Positions 1 to 5,884 of a DNA stretch of 10,447 nucleotides are shown here, in pieces (positions within the stretch are counted from its first letter, which is position 1; the number at the start of each line of letters is the position of its first letter). The translations under genes and the position numbers were made by a program. Under the pieces are notes generated by a model. The model did not search any database, was not told where the DNA came from, and saw nothing but the letters and a program-made list of their open reading frames with translations. The DNA is from an uncultured Microbacterium sp. (GTDB taxonomy: Bacteria; Actinomycetota; Actinomycetes; Actinomycetales; Microbacteriaceae). Location: positions 1-10,447 of the forward strand of contig CALKHM010000080.1 of NCBI GenBank assembly GCA_937988695.1, in the 5' to 3' direction.

Positions 1-1262
1 GGCTTTCGGAGGCGCGGTGGAGCAGCGGCCCAGTCTTTGAGCTGCTGGCCGATGAGGTCGTAGGACGTGAACATGCCGTCGATGACCGAGTCGATGAAGC
101 CCGATCGACCCGACAGTCGATTGGCGCCCATCTTGCCCAAGTAGGTGACCGTGAAGGACTTGATCTCCTTCGATGGATCCGCGATCAGCACGGCGGGATT
201 TTCCCGGACCGTCCGTAGTAGCTCCGCGTTGCCGCCTCGCTGTCGCGCGGCGAATGCCTCGATGCGGACGGTGTCGGGAGCATCCTTCAGCTGTCGAAGC
301 AGCCAGTTGATCCGAGTAGTCGGACGCCCGTCGCCTGGCGCGCTCACGTTGAACGAGCCGGTCACCTGTGCGGCACGAATGTCGACGGTGAGCGTCAACG
401 GCGAGACAGTGTTGGGGATCCGGATCGCACCGTGCATCTTGCCCTCGCTCACGAGCATGTCGGTGAGCGCTGCGATCCGAAGCGCCGGCGTCGCCACCTC
501 GGCTTTCGAGAGCACCTGCGTGACATCCGTGCCAAGTCGCTGGCCGAGCTTGAGCGTGCCGTATCGCAGGAGCGCGTCGAAACGTCCCGCGATCTGTGCC
601 GCATCCTTATCGGACTTCCGAAGTGTGCCGGTGGCGACAGCATCCCGAACCGGCACCCAACTCGGGCCCATGTCGGTGAACTCGACGGCACCGGACTTCG
701 GGTGCTCGAGGTAGCGGATCAGCTCGCCGAGGATCCAGGCCTGGTCGGGGTCTGCGACTCCGCGGAACTCCTTCTGCATGACCGCCGCCGCGAGTACCTC
801 CGTCCACGACAGGTGATGGATGGAGACGGACTTGAGTTTGCGCTTGTCGACGGCCGTCGGGTGAGTTCCGGCGGACGGCGGAATCTCGTTGGAGATCGTC
901 AGGAGCGCGTCGAACTTGTGCTCGCGGGCGACGTCGAGGTAGTTCTCGAGCTGCTCACGCTGGAGCTCGTTGCCGCCGGTCTTCACCTCGAGAAGCGCGG
1001 TCCACGACTTCGATCCGCGCTTGACTCGGATGAGGCCGTCTGGGAACACCTTCTTGTCGCCGAGGAGGAACGGCACTTCGATATAGGTCTCCATCGCACC
1101 GGCGGGAGCGCCCATCTTGCTCGTGATCGCTCGCCCGTACTCCTTGACGGAACTCATCACGGCAAGGAGCGCGGATGTCGCCCTTCGCTCTTGCTCTTCG
1201 GCTCCATTGATCCCGGAGGTGGGGATCAGGCGCGCGGCATTCCAGGGCTTCTCTTCTGCCAT
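1..1262 (-). CDS. PD-(D/E)XK nuclease-like protein, C-terminus cut by window edge
   Basis: This frame stays open on the minus strand from an ATG at 1262 to the window edge, giving 420 codons without a stop. A GGAG lies 5 nt upstream of the ATG. The N-terminal 110 residues look like a PD-(D/E)XK nuclease fold: Pro74-Asp75 in a strand, then Glu92-Val-Lys94, then a helix starting with Gln residues (about 101-104) and a strand FDALLTIS. The order PD...ExK is the literal family signature. The rest, about residues 130-420, is mixed alpha/beta that I do not recognise. Known for the superfamily: metal-dependent DNA or RNA cleavage, often in restriction, repair or mobile elements. Inferred: nuclease or nucleic-acid-binding role, target unknown. 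It is divergent from the NERD-protein gene, with 93 bp between them, and lies in the putative integrated element. The alternative is a catalytically inactive stress or defence protein. Confidence 0.82.
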   Translation of the reverse strand, partial: MAEEKPWNAARLIPTSGINGAEEQERRATSALLAVMSSVKEYGRAITSKMGAPAGAMETYIEVPFLLGDKKVFPDGLIRVKRGSKSWTALLEVKTGGNELQREQLENYLDVAREHKFDALLTISNEIPPSAGTHPTAVDKRKLKSVSIHHLSWTEVLAAAVMQKEFRGVADPDQAWILGELIRYLEHPKSGAVEFTDMGPSWVPVRDAVATGTLRKSDKDAAQIAGRFDALLRYGTLKLGQRLGTDVTQVLSKAEVATPALRIAALTDMLVSEGKMHGAIRIPNTVSPLTLTVDIRAAQVTGSFNVSAPGDGRPTTRINWLLRQLKDAPDTVRIEAFAARQRGGNAELLRTVRENPAVLIADPSKEIKSFTVTYLGKMGANRLSGRSGFIDSVIDGMFTSYDLIGQQLKDWAAAPPRLRK

Positions 1263-1355
1263 CTCGACTCCATCGTCAGTGTGACCTTCTCGAACGCTAG
1301 CGCCTAACCGCCTCCGGATCCGTCATCCGACGCGCTTCCTGATACGTTCTGCGTC
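1263..1355. promoter_or_regulatory. Divergent intergenic region with probable promoters for both nuclease-like genes
   Basis: These 93 bp separate two divergent genes, so at least one promoter on each strand is expected. On the plus strand TGATACGTT at 1340-1348 could be a weak extended -10 ending about 7 nt before the GTG at 1356. That spacing would give a leaderless mRNA, which is common in actinobacteria and fits the lack of a Shine-Dalgarno sequence there. On the minus strand I see no convincing -10/-35 pair. All of this is inference from position. Confidence 0.35.
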
Positions 1356-2069
1356 GTGACCGCCGAGCTAGGGCAAGACGACAAGCGCATGAACCTGCGG
1401 TACGCAGGCAACTGCCGACTCTGCGGCGCGCAGCTCTCCGCGGGAACGCCAGCGATCTATGAGCGAGCGACCAAAACTGTACGGTGCGTCGATTGCGAGG
1501 TGGCCGTGGCCGACGCGTCGGGTGTCGCCGGCGCCTCTGCGCGACGAGAGTACGAGCGAAGAAAGGACAAGCGCGAACAGCGAATCCGGGCGAACCATCC
1601 AAAGCTGGGGGGACTTATCCTCGCGCTGTCGGACGAGCCGCAGAGCACGCGCGCCTGGGCGAGTGGGGCAGCGGGGGAGGAGCTCTTGGCCCAGCGCCTC
1701 GCAGAGCTTCCTGACACGTTCCGCATGCTGCACGACCGGCGTATCCCGGGGACGCGCGCGAACATCGATCACATCGTGATCGGCCCGACGGGGGTCTGGA
1801 TCGTCGACGCGAAGCGGCACAAGGGGAAGCGGCCCGCGATGCACGTCGAAGGTGGCTTTCTGAGACCTCGGGTTGAATCGCTCCGCATCGGCGGTCGGGA
1901 CGGGAACAAACTCGTCGCGGGAGTGCGCTCACAGGTCGAGGTCGTCAGCGCCGCCATCGAGCGCCCGGAGGTGCGGGTGCAGGGCGTGCTCTGCTTTCTC
2001 GAAGCCGACTGGCCGTTGATCGGAGGATCGTTCATCGTCGACCAGGTAGATGTTGTGTGGCCGCGCTAA
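1356..2069 (+). CDS. Zinc-ribbon plus NERD-domain nuclease-like protein, truncated by in-frame TAA
   Basis: The protein has 237 residues from a GTG at 1356; an ATG at 1389 (residue 12) is an equally credible start, and neither has a good ribosome site. Residues 20-47 hold two Cys pairs (C20-x2-C23 and C44-x2-C47), a likely zinc ribbon. A charged helical linker (about 62-80) follows. The NERD (nuclease-related) domain runs from about residue 104: Gly107-Glu108-Glu109, then HDRRIPG, then Asp138-His139, then Val-Asp151-Ala-Lys153. This matches the PD-(D/E)XK-like core of NERD proteins. Homologues I recall continue past the WPR motif with an LxxxL-type C-terminal helix region. Here WPR is followed by TAA, yet the same frame stays open for 30 more codons with family-like sequence (see next entry). 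The known family role is poorly defined, with nucleic-acid processing suspected. The gene lies in the putative integrated element. Confidence 0.85.
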   Translation: MTAELGQDDKRMNLRYAGNCRLCGAQLSAGTPAIYERATKTVRCVDCEVAVADASGVAGASARREYERRKDKREQRIRANHPKLGGLILALSDEPQSTRAWASGAAGEELLAQRLAELPDTFRMLHDRRIPGTRANIDHIVIGPTGVWIVDAKRHKGKRPAMHVEGGFLRPRVESLRIGGRDGNKLVAGVRSQVEVVSAAIERPEVRVQGVLCFLEADWPLIGGSFIVDQVDVVWPR

Positions 2070-2159
2070 CTAGTCAGGAAGCTGTCCAACGATGCCGTGG
2101 GCGGGCTAGACGTCCATGAGCTGGCGGCACGAATCGCAATCGCCTTTCCCGCTGCGTGA
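2067..2159 (+). other. In-frame continuation of the NERD gene after the TAA (probable lost C-terminus)
   Basis: After the TAA at 2067-2069 the same frame continues for 29 sense codons to a TGA at 2157-2159. It reads LVRKLSNDAV...ELAARIAIAFPAA. This resembles the C-terminal helix of actinobacterial NERD proteins, which usually follows a WP(R/K) motif and ends in an (A/L)PP-like tail. One nonsense substitution would explain it. The distance to the next gene also becomes a normal 12 bp if the original stop was at 2157. The family resemblance is from memory and not from an alignment. Confidence 0.6.
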
Positions 2160-2171
2160 CAGGATCAACTC

Positions 2172-2552
2172 ATGTCCAACCGCCGCCGCTGGATCAAGCC
2201 GCCGGAGGCTGACTCGACGATCGAACCGTTCCGCGACGGAGTCGGCGAGTTGATTCAGGACGGAGCGGTCGTCGGTCACCTTGCTGCGACGCTCTCGGAG
2301 TTCTGGTCACCGTTCAGTCCACTCCGGAATCAGTGGTGGGTCTGGCTCGTAGCTGTGTGGCCGGATGGTTCCCGCGAGCGATCGATCGAGGACTACCCGC
2401 CGGGGTCGTATGTCGAACAGCTGAGGTCAGGATTCATCGAGTGCGACGAGTGGAGCCCGAGCAGACGGGGCCGATACGAGGTCCGATGGCCGAGCGCGAG
2501 CGAAGCGGACGCTGTGCGCGCGAGACTCTCGATCACGCCAGCTGACTTCTGA
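2172..2552 (+). CDS. Small Trp-rich hypothetical protein
   Basis: This ATG-started frame encodes 126 residues. AGGA lies about 8 nt upstream (AGGATCAACTC then ATG), a reasonable ribosome site. The protein is soluble, with no signal peptide, no membrane segment and no Cys pairs that would suggest metal binding. It is rich in Trp and Arg, with a central strand-like stretch NQWWVWLVAVWPDGS and a C-terminal segment RYEVRWPSASEADAVRARL that looks like a strand plus helix. I do not recognise a family. It starts 12 bp after the presumed original stop of the NERD gene, so the two were probably co-transcribed. It is the last gene before the attachment-site-like sequence at 2877. Codon use fits a real gene (G/C-rich third positions), but the protein is short, so existence is likely rather than certain. 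Confidence 0.7.
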   Translation: MSNRRRWIKPPEADSTIEPFRDGVGELIQDGAVVGHLAATLSEFWSPFSPLRNQWWVWLVAVWPDGSRERSIEDYPPGSYVEQLRSGFIECDEWSPSRRGRYEVRWPSASEADAVRARLSITPADF

Positions 2553-2735
2553 GGTGCCGACTGCTCCGACGGCGAGAGGATAGCGGTCGGGCACGGCTCC
2601 GTTCTCGCCGCTCGCTCTTTCCAGACTCCGCGCTGCGCGCTCCGCTTAGGAACCGCTCCCGACGGGCACTGCACCGATCCCAACCGCTGATCTGGCCGAT
2701 TGTCGGAGCGCCCGACTCCGAGCATGCGGAACCCG

Positions 2736-2757
2736 ATTTGCCCACAATTTGCCCACA
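2736..2757. repeat. Two tandem 11-bp direct repeats, ATTTGCCCACA
   Basis: ATTTGCCCACA occurs at 2736-2746 and again, identical and contiguous, at 2747-2757. Two perfect 11-mers back to back in non-coding DNA next to an attachment-like sequence suggest integrase arm-type binding sites. The binding role is inferred; the repeat itself is plain in the sequence. Confidence 0.85.
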
Positions 2758-2805
2758 TCTGAGGAAACTTCAACCACTCTGAGGACATCTGAACACCCCT
2801 GAGAA
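2758..2805. repeat. Helically phased TCTGAG-type repeats
   Basis: TCTGAGGA occurs at 2758-2765 and 2778-2785. TCTGAA occurs at 2788-2793 and CCTGAGAA at 2798-2805. The starts 2758, 2778, 2788 and 2798 are all multiples of 10 bp apart, so the motifs would face the same side of the helix. This suits cooperative binding by an integrase, excisionase or bending protein. Function is inferred. Confidence 0.7.
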
Positions 2806-2813
2806 ACCTCGAA

Positions 2814-2835
2814 AACCCGCGAAATTACGCGGGTT
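2814..2835. repeat. Perfect 8-bp inverted repeat (hairpin)
   Basis: AACCCGCG at 2814-2821 and CGCGGGTT at 2828-2835 are perfect complements around the 6-nt loop AAATTA. No T-run follows on the plus strand, though the minus strand has TTTTCG after it. It could be a terminator for minus-strand transcription or a recombination-site element, and I cannot choose between them. Confidence 0.6.
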
Positions 2836-2876
2836 CACGGCCGATTCCGCCGAATGACGCGGAGGGGCCGGCAGAA

Positions 2877-2899
2877 TTCGATTCCCCCCATCTCCACCA
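2877..2899 (+). other. Attachment site: displaced 3' end of ssrA (tmRNA) or a tRNA gene
   Basis: The sequence starts with TTCGATTC, a T-loop consensus, and ends CCCCATCTCCACCA with an encoded CCA at 2897-2899. This is what the 3' end of an actinobacterial tmRNA looks like. The bases just before it (GGCAGAA) cannot pair with the CCCCC half of the T stem, so the gene is not intact to the left. A strong terminator follows 18 nt later. Together these indicate an att site left by integration into the 3' end of ssrA, with the element on the left and the native downstream chromosome on the right. A tRNA ending in the same bases is the alternative. The exact crossover point cannot be set without the other copy. 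Confidence 0.72.
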
Positions 2900-2916
2900 A
2901 GCCGTTGTCACGGAGA

Positions 2917-2960
2917 GGAAGCCCCTCGACCCTGCGAAAGACGCGGATCGAGGGGCTTTC
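2917..2960 (+). terminator. Intrinsic terminator, probably the original ssrA terminator
   Basis: AAGCCCCTCGA at 2919-2929 pairs perfectly over 11 bp with TCGAGGGGCTT at 2948-2958. A G-T and a G-C pair extend it to 13 bp, and TTTC follows. It lies 18 nt after the CCA of the tmRNA-like 3' end and well before the next promoter. It therefore fits the native terminator of the interrupted RNA gene better than any protein gene. Confidence 0.8.
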
Positions 2961-2992
2961 GATGTTCTTGCGTGCCGCCTGGCAGGGAGGGC

Positions 2993-3051
2993 CTGGCAGT
3001 GCCTGGACCATCCCGCACTCCCGTGCCAGCGTGGATCCAGGTGTGATGGTC
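2993..3051. promoter_or_regulatory. Overlapping inverted repeats upstream of the dehydrogenase gene (possible operator)
   Basis: Three short inverted repeats lie in the 125 bp before the dehydrogenase start. They are CTGGCA/TGCCAG (2993-2998 and 3024-3029), CCTGGA/TCCAGG (3002-3007 and 3036-3041) and GACCATC/GATGGTC (3006-3012 and 3045-3051). They may mark a regulator binding site, but short repeats arise easily in GC-rich DNA. No adjacent regulator gene is present. Confidence 0.3.
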
Positions 3052-3085
3052 GGGGAGTCACCTCATCTCGAGCAAGGAGCGTGCC

Positions 3086-4102
3086 GTGTACGCAGCAGTG
3101 ATCTATGGGCCGCACGACGTGCGCTACGAACAGCGCGCCGACCCCGTCATCCAGGCACCCACCGACGCGATCGTGCGCACGGTGGCGGCCTGCGTGTGCG
3201 GGTCGGACCTGTGGCGCTATCGCGGGATCGCCGACGTCCCCGAGCCGACGCCGATCGGTCATGAGTACGTCGGTGTGGTCGAGGAGGTCGGTCGTGCCGT
3301 CGCGACCGTGCGAGTGGGGGATCTCGTCGTCGGCGGGTTCCGCACGTCCGACAACACCTGCGCGGTGTGCCGGGCCGGGATGCAGACGAACTGCCCGCAC
3401 GGCACCGGATACGACGGCTGCCAGGCCGAGCTGATCCGCGTGCAGAATGCCGACGGCACGCTGGTGGCAGCGCCCGGGACGCCTGACGACGCCCTGATTC
3501 CCAGCATCCTGGCGCTGTCCGACGTGATGTGCACGGGCTGGCACGCTGCGATCAGTGCCGGTGTGACGCGCGGCTCGACGGTGGCGGTCGTGGGCGACGG
3601 CGCGGTCGGCCTGTGCGGAGTGCTCGCCTCGCGCGAGCTCGGGGCGCAACGGATCATCGCGATGAGCCGGCATCCCGACCGGCAGGCGGTGGCACGCTCG
3701 TTCGGCGCCACCGACGTCGTCGTGGAGCGGGGGGATGAGGGTGCCGCGCGAGTGCTCGACCTCACCGGAGGGCTCGGGGCGGATGCCGTGCTGGAGTGCG
3801 TGGGCACCGTCGACTCCGTGACGCAGGCGCTCCAATCCGCCCGCGCGGGCGGCATGGTCGGCTGGGTGGGCGTGCCTCACGTGCGCGAGATTCCGCAGCA
3901 GCATATGTTCTGGCGCAACGTCGGTCTCCGCGGCGGTCCGGCTCCGGTCCGCGCCTACCTCGACGACCTTCTCGGCCGAGTGCTGGACGGACGCATCGAG
4001 CCGGGCAAGGTGTTCGACCTCACCCTGCCGCTGCGCGACGTCGCTGAGGCGTACGCGGCCATGGACGAGCGGCGCGCCATCAAGACGTTGCTCACACCGT
4101 GA
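3086..4102 (+). CDS. Zinc-dependent alcohol dehydrogenase-type oxidoreductase (MDR superfamily)
   Basis: The protein has 338 residues from a GTG at 3086, with AAGGAG 6 nt upstream fixing the start. The catalytic-domain signs are Cys38-Gly-Ser-Asp41, Gly58-His59-Glu60 and the GVVEEVG stretch. The structural-zinc lobe near 89-103 keeps Cys92, Cys95 and Cys103 but has Asp89 where the first Cys usually stands, a variant I associate with this subfamily. The Rossmann motif is VVGDGAVG at about 168-175. After the second strand comes SRHPDR rather than an acidic residue, which suggests NADP(H) over NAD(H). Length is normal for the family. The likely reaction is oxidation of an alcohol or reduction of an aldehyde in the cytosol; substrate unknown. 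The gene stands alone, ending inside a bidirectional terminator. It is the first gene right of the att-like site, so it probably belongs to the native chromosome. Confidence 0.93.
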   Translation: MYAAVIYGPHDVRYEQRADPVIQAPTDAIVRTVAACVCGSDLWRYRGIADVPEPTPIGHEYVGVVEEVGRAVATVRVGDLVVGGFRTSDNTCAVCRAGMQTNCPHGTGYDGCQAELIRVQNADGTLVAAPGTPDDALIPSILALSDVMCTGWHAAISAGVTRGSTVAVVGDGAVGLCGVLASRELGAQRIIAMSRHPDRQAVARSFGATDVVVERGDEGAARVLDLTGGLGADAVLECVGTVDSVTQALQSARAGGMVGWVGVPHVREIPQQHMFWRNVGLRGGPAPVRAYLDDLLGRVLDGRIEPGKVFDLTLPLRDVAEAYAAMDERRAIKTLLTP

Positions 4103-4133
4103 GTCGGATGCTGCTTCGCAGACCGCTCACGGT
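4096..4133. terminator. Bidirectional terminator between convergent genes
   Basis: ACCGTGAG (4096-4103) pairs with CTCACGGT (4126-4133). Inside it CGG (4105-4107) pairs with CCG (4123-4125), and CTGC (4111-4114) with GCAG (4118-4121) around a TTC loop. That is 15 base pairs with small internal loops. The stem includes both stop codons, the dehydrogenase TGA at 4100-4102 and the lipoprotein stop at 4127-4129, so one hairpin serves both convergent transcripts. Confidence 0.75.
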
Positions 4134-4699
4134 GCCGGCGGCCACTCGACCAGCAATAGACCCTGCGTGGTGTCGGACACCGAGATGCCGCCGTCGCTGA
4201 GGCGGTAGGCCAGGCCCATCGGAGTGTTCTCGGGCGGGGTGAAGACGGTCGCCGTGCCGTCGGCGGTCTTCTTCCATCCCTGCCCGGTCAGCTCGGTGGT
4301 GACCTGGGCGGCAAGATCCGCCGTCACGGGCGCCCAGCCGTACACCTGCACATTGTCGCTGGGCACCTCAGGATCGCCCCAGATGCACTGGATGCCTCCG
4401 GGGAGTTGGATGTTGTCGACGTAGAACGGGTCCTGTCGGGATGTCCATCCCACCTCGGCGAACTGCTCGACGGTGCCTGCGATCAGCATGCTGTCGCAGG
4501 TGAGCTTCGGCGTGGCGCTCGGCGAGGGGGAGTCCGAGACGCCCGATCCGCTGATCGGGGCGGAGGCCACCGGCCCAGGCGCGGTGGGAGCAGCGGTGCC
4601 CGGGTCGTTCGTGCACCCGGCGAGCAGCACCGTAAGTGCGCTGCAGGCGATGAGGACGCCCAGGAGCATGCGAGGGGGATGCCGGTGGTCAGAGATCAC
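4127..4699 (-). CDS. Secreted lipoprotein of unknown function
   Basis: The protein has 190 residues from a GTG at 4699. An Arg/His-rich N-terminus leads into a hydrophobic stretch (about 11-25) and the lipobox Leu26-Ala-Gly-Cys29, so it should be lipid-anchored on the outer face of the membrane. A Ser/Pro/Ala-rich linker (30-65) precedes a globular part with two Cys (in LTCDSM and GIQCIWGD) that could form a disulfide. I do not recognise the domain; the layout resembles the many DUF-type actinobacterial lipoproteins. The GTG overlaps the hisN stop by 4 bp (GTGA), which supports this start and suggests translational coupling. An ATG at residue 11 would still keep the signal peptide. Nothing in the sequence ties it to histidine synthesis. 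Confidence 0.85.
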   Translation of the reverse strand: MISDHRHPPRMLLGVLIACSALTVLLAGCTNDPGTAAPTAPGPVASAPISGSGVSDSPSPSATPKLTCDSMLIAGTVEQFAEVGWTSRQDPFYVDNIQLPGGIQCIWGDPEVPSDNVQVYGWAPVTADLAAQVTTELTGQGWKKTADGTATVFTPPENTPMGLAYRLSDGGISVSDTTQGLLLVEWPPAP

Positions 4700-5520
4700 A
4701 GGCGTTCCGTTTCGTGCACGAGCGACAGGTATGCGTCGTGAAGAAGGCCGTTGCTCGCCAGCGACGACCGGGTGTCGATCCTGTCGTTCCCGTCGATGTC
4801 GGTGAACCGGCCGCCGGCCTCACGCACGATCGGCACGTGGGCGGCGATGTCGTACTCCTTGACGTCGAACTCGGCGACCATCTCGAGTCTGCCCTCGGCC
4901 AGCAGCATGTACGGCCAGGCGTCACCGTAGCCGCGATCGCGCCAGACCGTGCGACTGAGGCGCACGAGTCCGTCGAGGTGGCCGGCTTCATCCCACTGTG
5001 CGATGCTCTGGAAACTGACGCTCGAGTGGTCGAGTGTCTCGACGGATGACACCGACAGGCGCCGCGGCCCGTCATCGGTGCTGTTGGTCCACGCGCCCTG
5101 ACTCGTGGCGGCCCACCAGCGGCGGCCGAGTGCGGGCTGGCTGACGACACCCACCTGCGGTATGCCGTCGACCGCCAGGGCGATGAGCGTCGCCCACATC
5201 GGGATGCCCCGCATGTAGTTGGCCGTGCCGTCGATCGGGTCGATGATCCATTGTCGGGTCGTCGAGCCGCTCGTGCCGTACTCCTCGCCGAAGATCCCGT
5301 CCTCGGGCCGCTGTGCGGTCAGAATGTCACGGATCGCGCGTTCGGTTGCAAGGTCGGCGTCGGTGACGTGAGTGGAGTCGGCCTTCAGCAACACCCCCAG
5401 ACCGGGCGCGTCGAAATGCTCCATGGACACGTCGTCCGCGGCATCCGCGATGCGCAAGGCGAGCGCGAGATCGTCTTCGAAGTCAGCGTGGTGCGCCTGT
5501 GCGGGGATGGGGGAGTCCAT
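4696..5520 (-). CDS. hisN: Histidinol-phosphatase, inositol monophosphatase family
   Basis: The protein has 274 residues, normal for the family. Metal and phosphate motifs of the IMPase superfamily are present: Lys46-Ala-Asp48, Gly78-Glu79-Glu80, the signature Asp94-Pro-Ile-Asp97-Gly-Thr99, and the C-terminal Tyr-Asp224-Ile-Ala-Ala followed by REAGGRFTD. The stretches RGIPMWATLIAL, QPALGRRWWAA and the YGD at about 198-200 are those I associate with actinobacterial HisN, which hydrolyses L-histidinol phosphate to histidinol in histidine biosynthesis. A general inositol or fructose-1,6-bisphosphatase is the alternative. The ATG at 5520 has GGGGAG directly abutting it with no spacer, an unusual site; initiation may be leaderless or use a later start, but no other Met occurs until residue 33. 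It forms a two-gene operon with the lipoprotein gene. Confidence 0.85.
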   Translation of the reverse strand: MDSPIPAQAHHADFEDDLALALRIADAADDVSMEHFDAPGLGVLLKADSTHVTDADLATERAIRDILTAQRPEDGIFGEEYGTSGSTTRQWIIDPIDGTANYMRGIPMWATLIALAVDGIPQVGVVSQPALGRRWWAATSQGAWTNSTDDGPRRLSVSSVETLDHSSVSFQSIAQWDEAGHLDGLVRLSRTVWRDRGYGDAWPYMLLAEGRLEMVAEFDVKEYDIAAHVPIVREAGGRFTDIDGNDRIDTRSSLASNGLLHDAYLSLVHETERL

Positions 5521-5555
5521 CTCCCCAGAGTAGCCGTCAGCCGCTCGTCGTCGAT

Positions 5556-5585
5556 TTCGTCGGGACAGGACCGGGATGCTAGTGT
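5556..5585 (+). promoter_or_regulatory. Possible tRNA-Lys promoter
   Basis: TTCGTC at 5556-5561 and TAGTGT at 5580-5585 are separated by 18 bp and lie about 33 bp before the tRNA, the right place for its promoter. Both hexamers match the consensus only in part. Confidence 0.35.
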
Positions 5586-5617
5586 GGATCCTCGGTCCGC
5601 CTCTGCGGCGGGCCCAG

Positions 5618-5689
5618 GCGCCTCTAGCTCAACGGCAGAGCAACTGACTCTTAATCAGTGGGTTCTCGGTTCGAATCCGAGGGGGCGCA
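5618..5689 (+). tRNA. tRNA-Lys (anticodon CTT)
   Basis: A full cloverleaf can be drawn. The acceptor stem is GCGCCTC with GGGGCGC (one T-G pair) and discriminator A at 5689. The anticodon stem ACTGA/TCAGT encloses the loop CTCTTAA, giving anticodon CTT, which reads AAG. The T arm is CTCGG, TTCGAAT, CCGAG. CCA is not encoded; CAT follows. The gene is 72 nt, and its 3' end shows no second copy in the window, so there is no sign of integration here. Confidence 0.96.
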
Positions 5690-5694
5690 CATCT

Positions 5695-5725
5695 TCCCCG
5701 TCCGGTCCATCCGGGCGGGGATTCT
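5695..5725 (+). terminator. Terminator of tRNA-Lys
   Basis: TCCCCGTCCGG (5695-5705) pairs with CCGGGCGGGGA (5711-5721) over 11 bp, one of them T-G, around the loop TCCAT. TTCTC follows. It begins 6 nt after the tRNA. Confidence 0.75.
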
Positions 5726-5738
5726 CAGTCTCACTCCT

Positions 5739-5769
5739 GTGCGTCAGGCCAGGCGCCCCTCTGGCGCAC
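5739..5769. repeat. GC-rich inverted repeat downstream of the tRNA terminator
   Basis: GTGCGTCAG (5739-5747) pairs with CTGGCGCAC (5761-5769) over 9 bp with one T-G pair. An alternative smaller stem GCCAG/CTGGC (5748-5752 and 5761-5765) competes for the same right arm. It could be a second terminator or a small structured RNA. The rest of 5770-5884 shows nothing I can name. Confidence 0.4.
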
Positions 5770-5884
5770 GCCGGATATCGGCTGAAACCGAGTCGCTGAA
5801 GCGCCAGATCGTGATTGTGGCCCGGCGGCCGCGATTAAGCAAGCCCCCTTCCGGGCATCCGGACTCCGAAGGTAGAGTCGCCCG

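Larger units (their letters stand above)
2553..2876. other. Non-coding end region of the putative integrated element
   Basis: I see no credible gene in these 324 bases on either strand; open frames here are low-quality and lack ribosome sites. The left part (2553-2730) is GC-rich with a short inverted repeat, TCGGAG/CTCCGA, near 2703-2721. The right part (2736-2835) is much richer in A/T and holds phased repeats and a hairpin, listed separately. The layout, repeats about 120-140 bp from a tmRNA-like 3' end, resembles the arm of a tyrosine-recombinase attachment site. No integrase gene lies in the window. Confidence 0.6.

Noticed and set aside
432..1307. Plus-strand open frame of 291 codons over the first gene
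   Set aside because: It is antisense to the PD-(D/E)XK frame, which has a ribosome site, a recognisable motif and protein-like sequence throughout. Long antisense frames are common in GC-rich DNA.
2061..2159. Programmed stop-codon readthrough in the NERD gene
   Set aside because: TAA is the least leaky stop in bacteria, and no structure or known bacterial readthrough signal is evident. A simple mutation or error is more likely.
2736..2805. CRISPR-like array
   Set aside because: Repeats are only 8-11 bp, either contiguous or on a 10-20 bp period, without unique spacers or cas genes.
2553..2899. An intact tmRNA gene in the non-coding stretch
   Set aside because: No tmRNA 5' end with GGTTTCGAC, no tag-peptide frame ending ALAA, and no partner for the T stem were found. 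Only the last 23 nt fit.
2825..3904. Minus-strand open frame of 359 codons over the dehydrogenase
   Set aside because: Its sequence is rich in His, Arg and Ala without any fold, runs through the att-like site and terminator, and opposes a clear dehydrogenase.
5618..5725. tRNA-Lys as a second integration site for the 5726-8470 region
   Set aside because: No second copy of the tRNA 3' end and no integrase occur downstream, and the tRNA keeps its own terminator.
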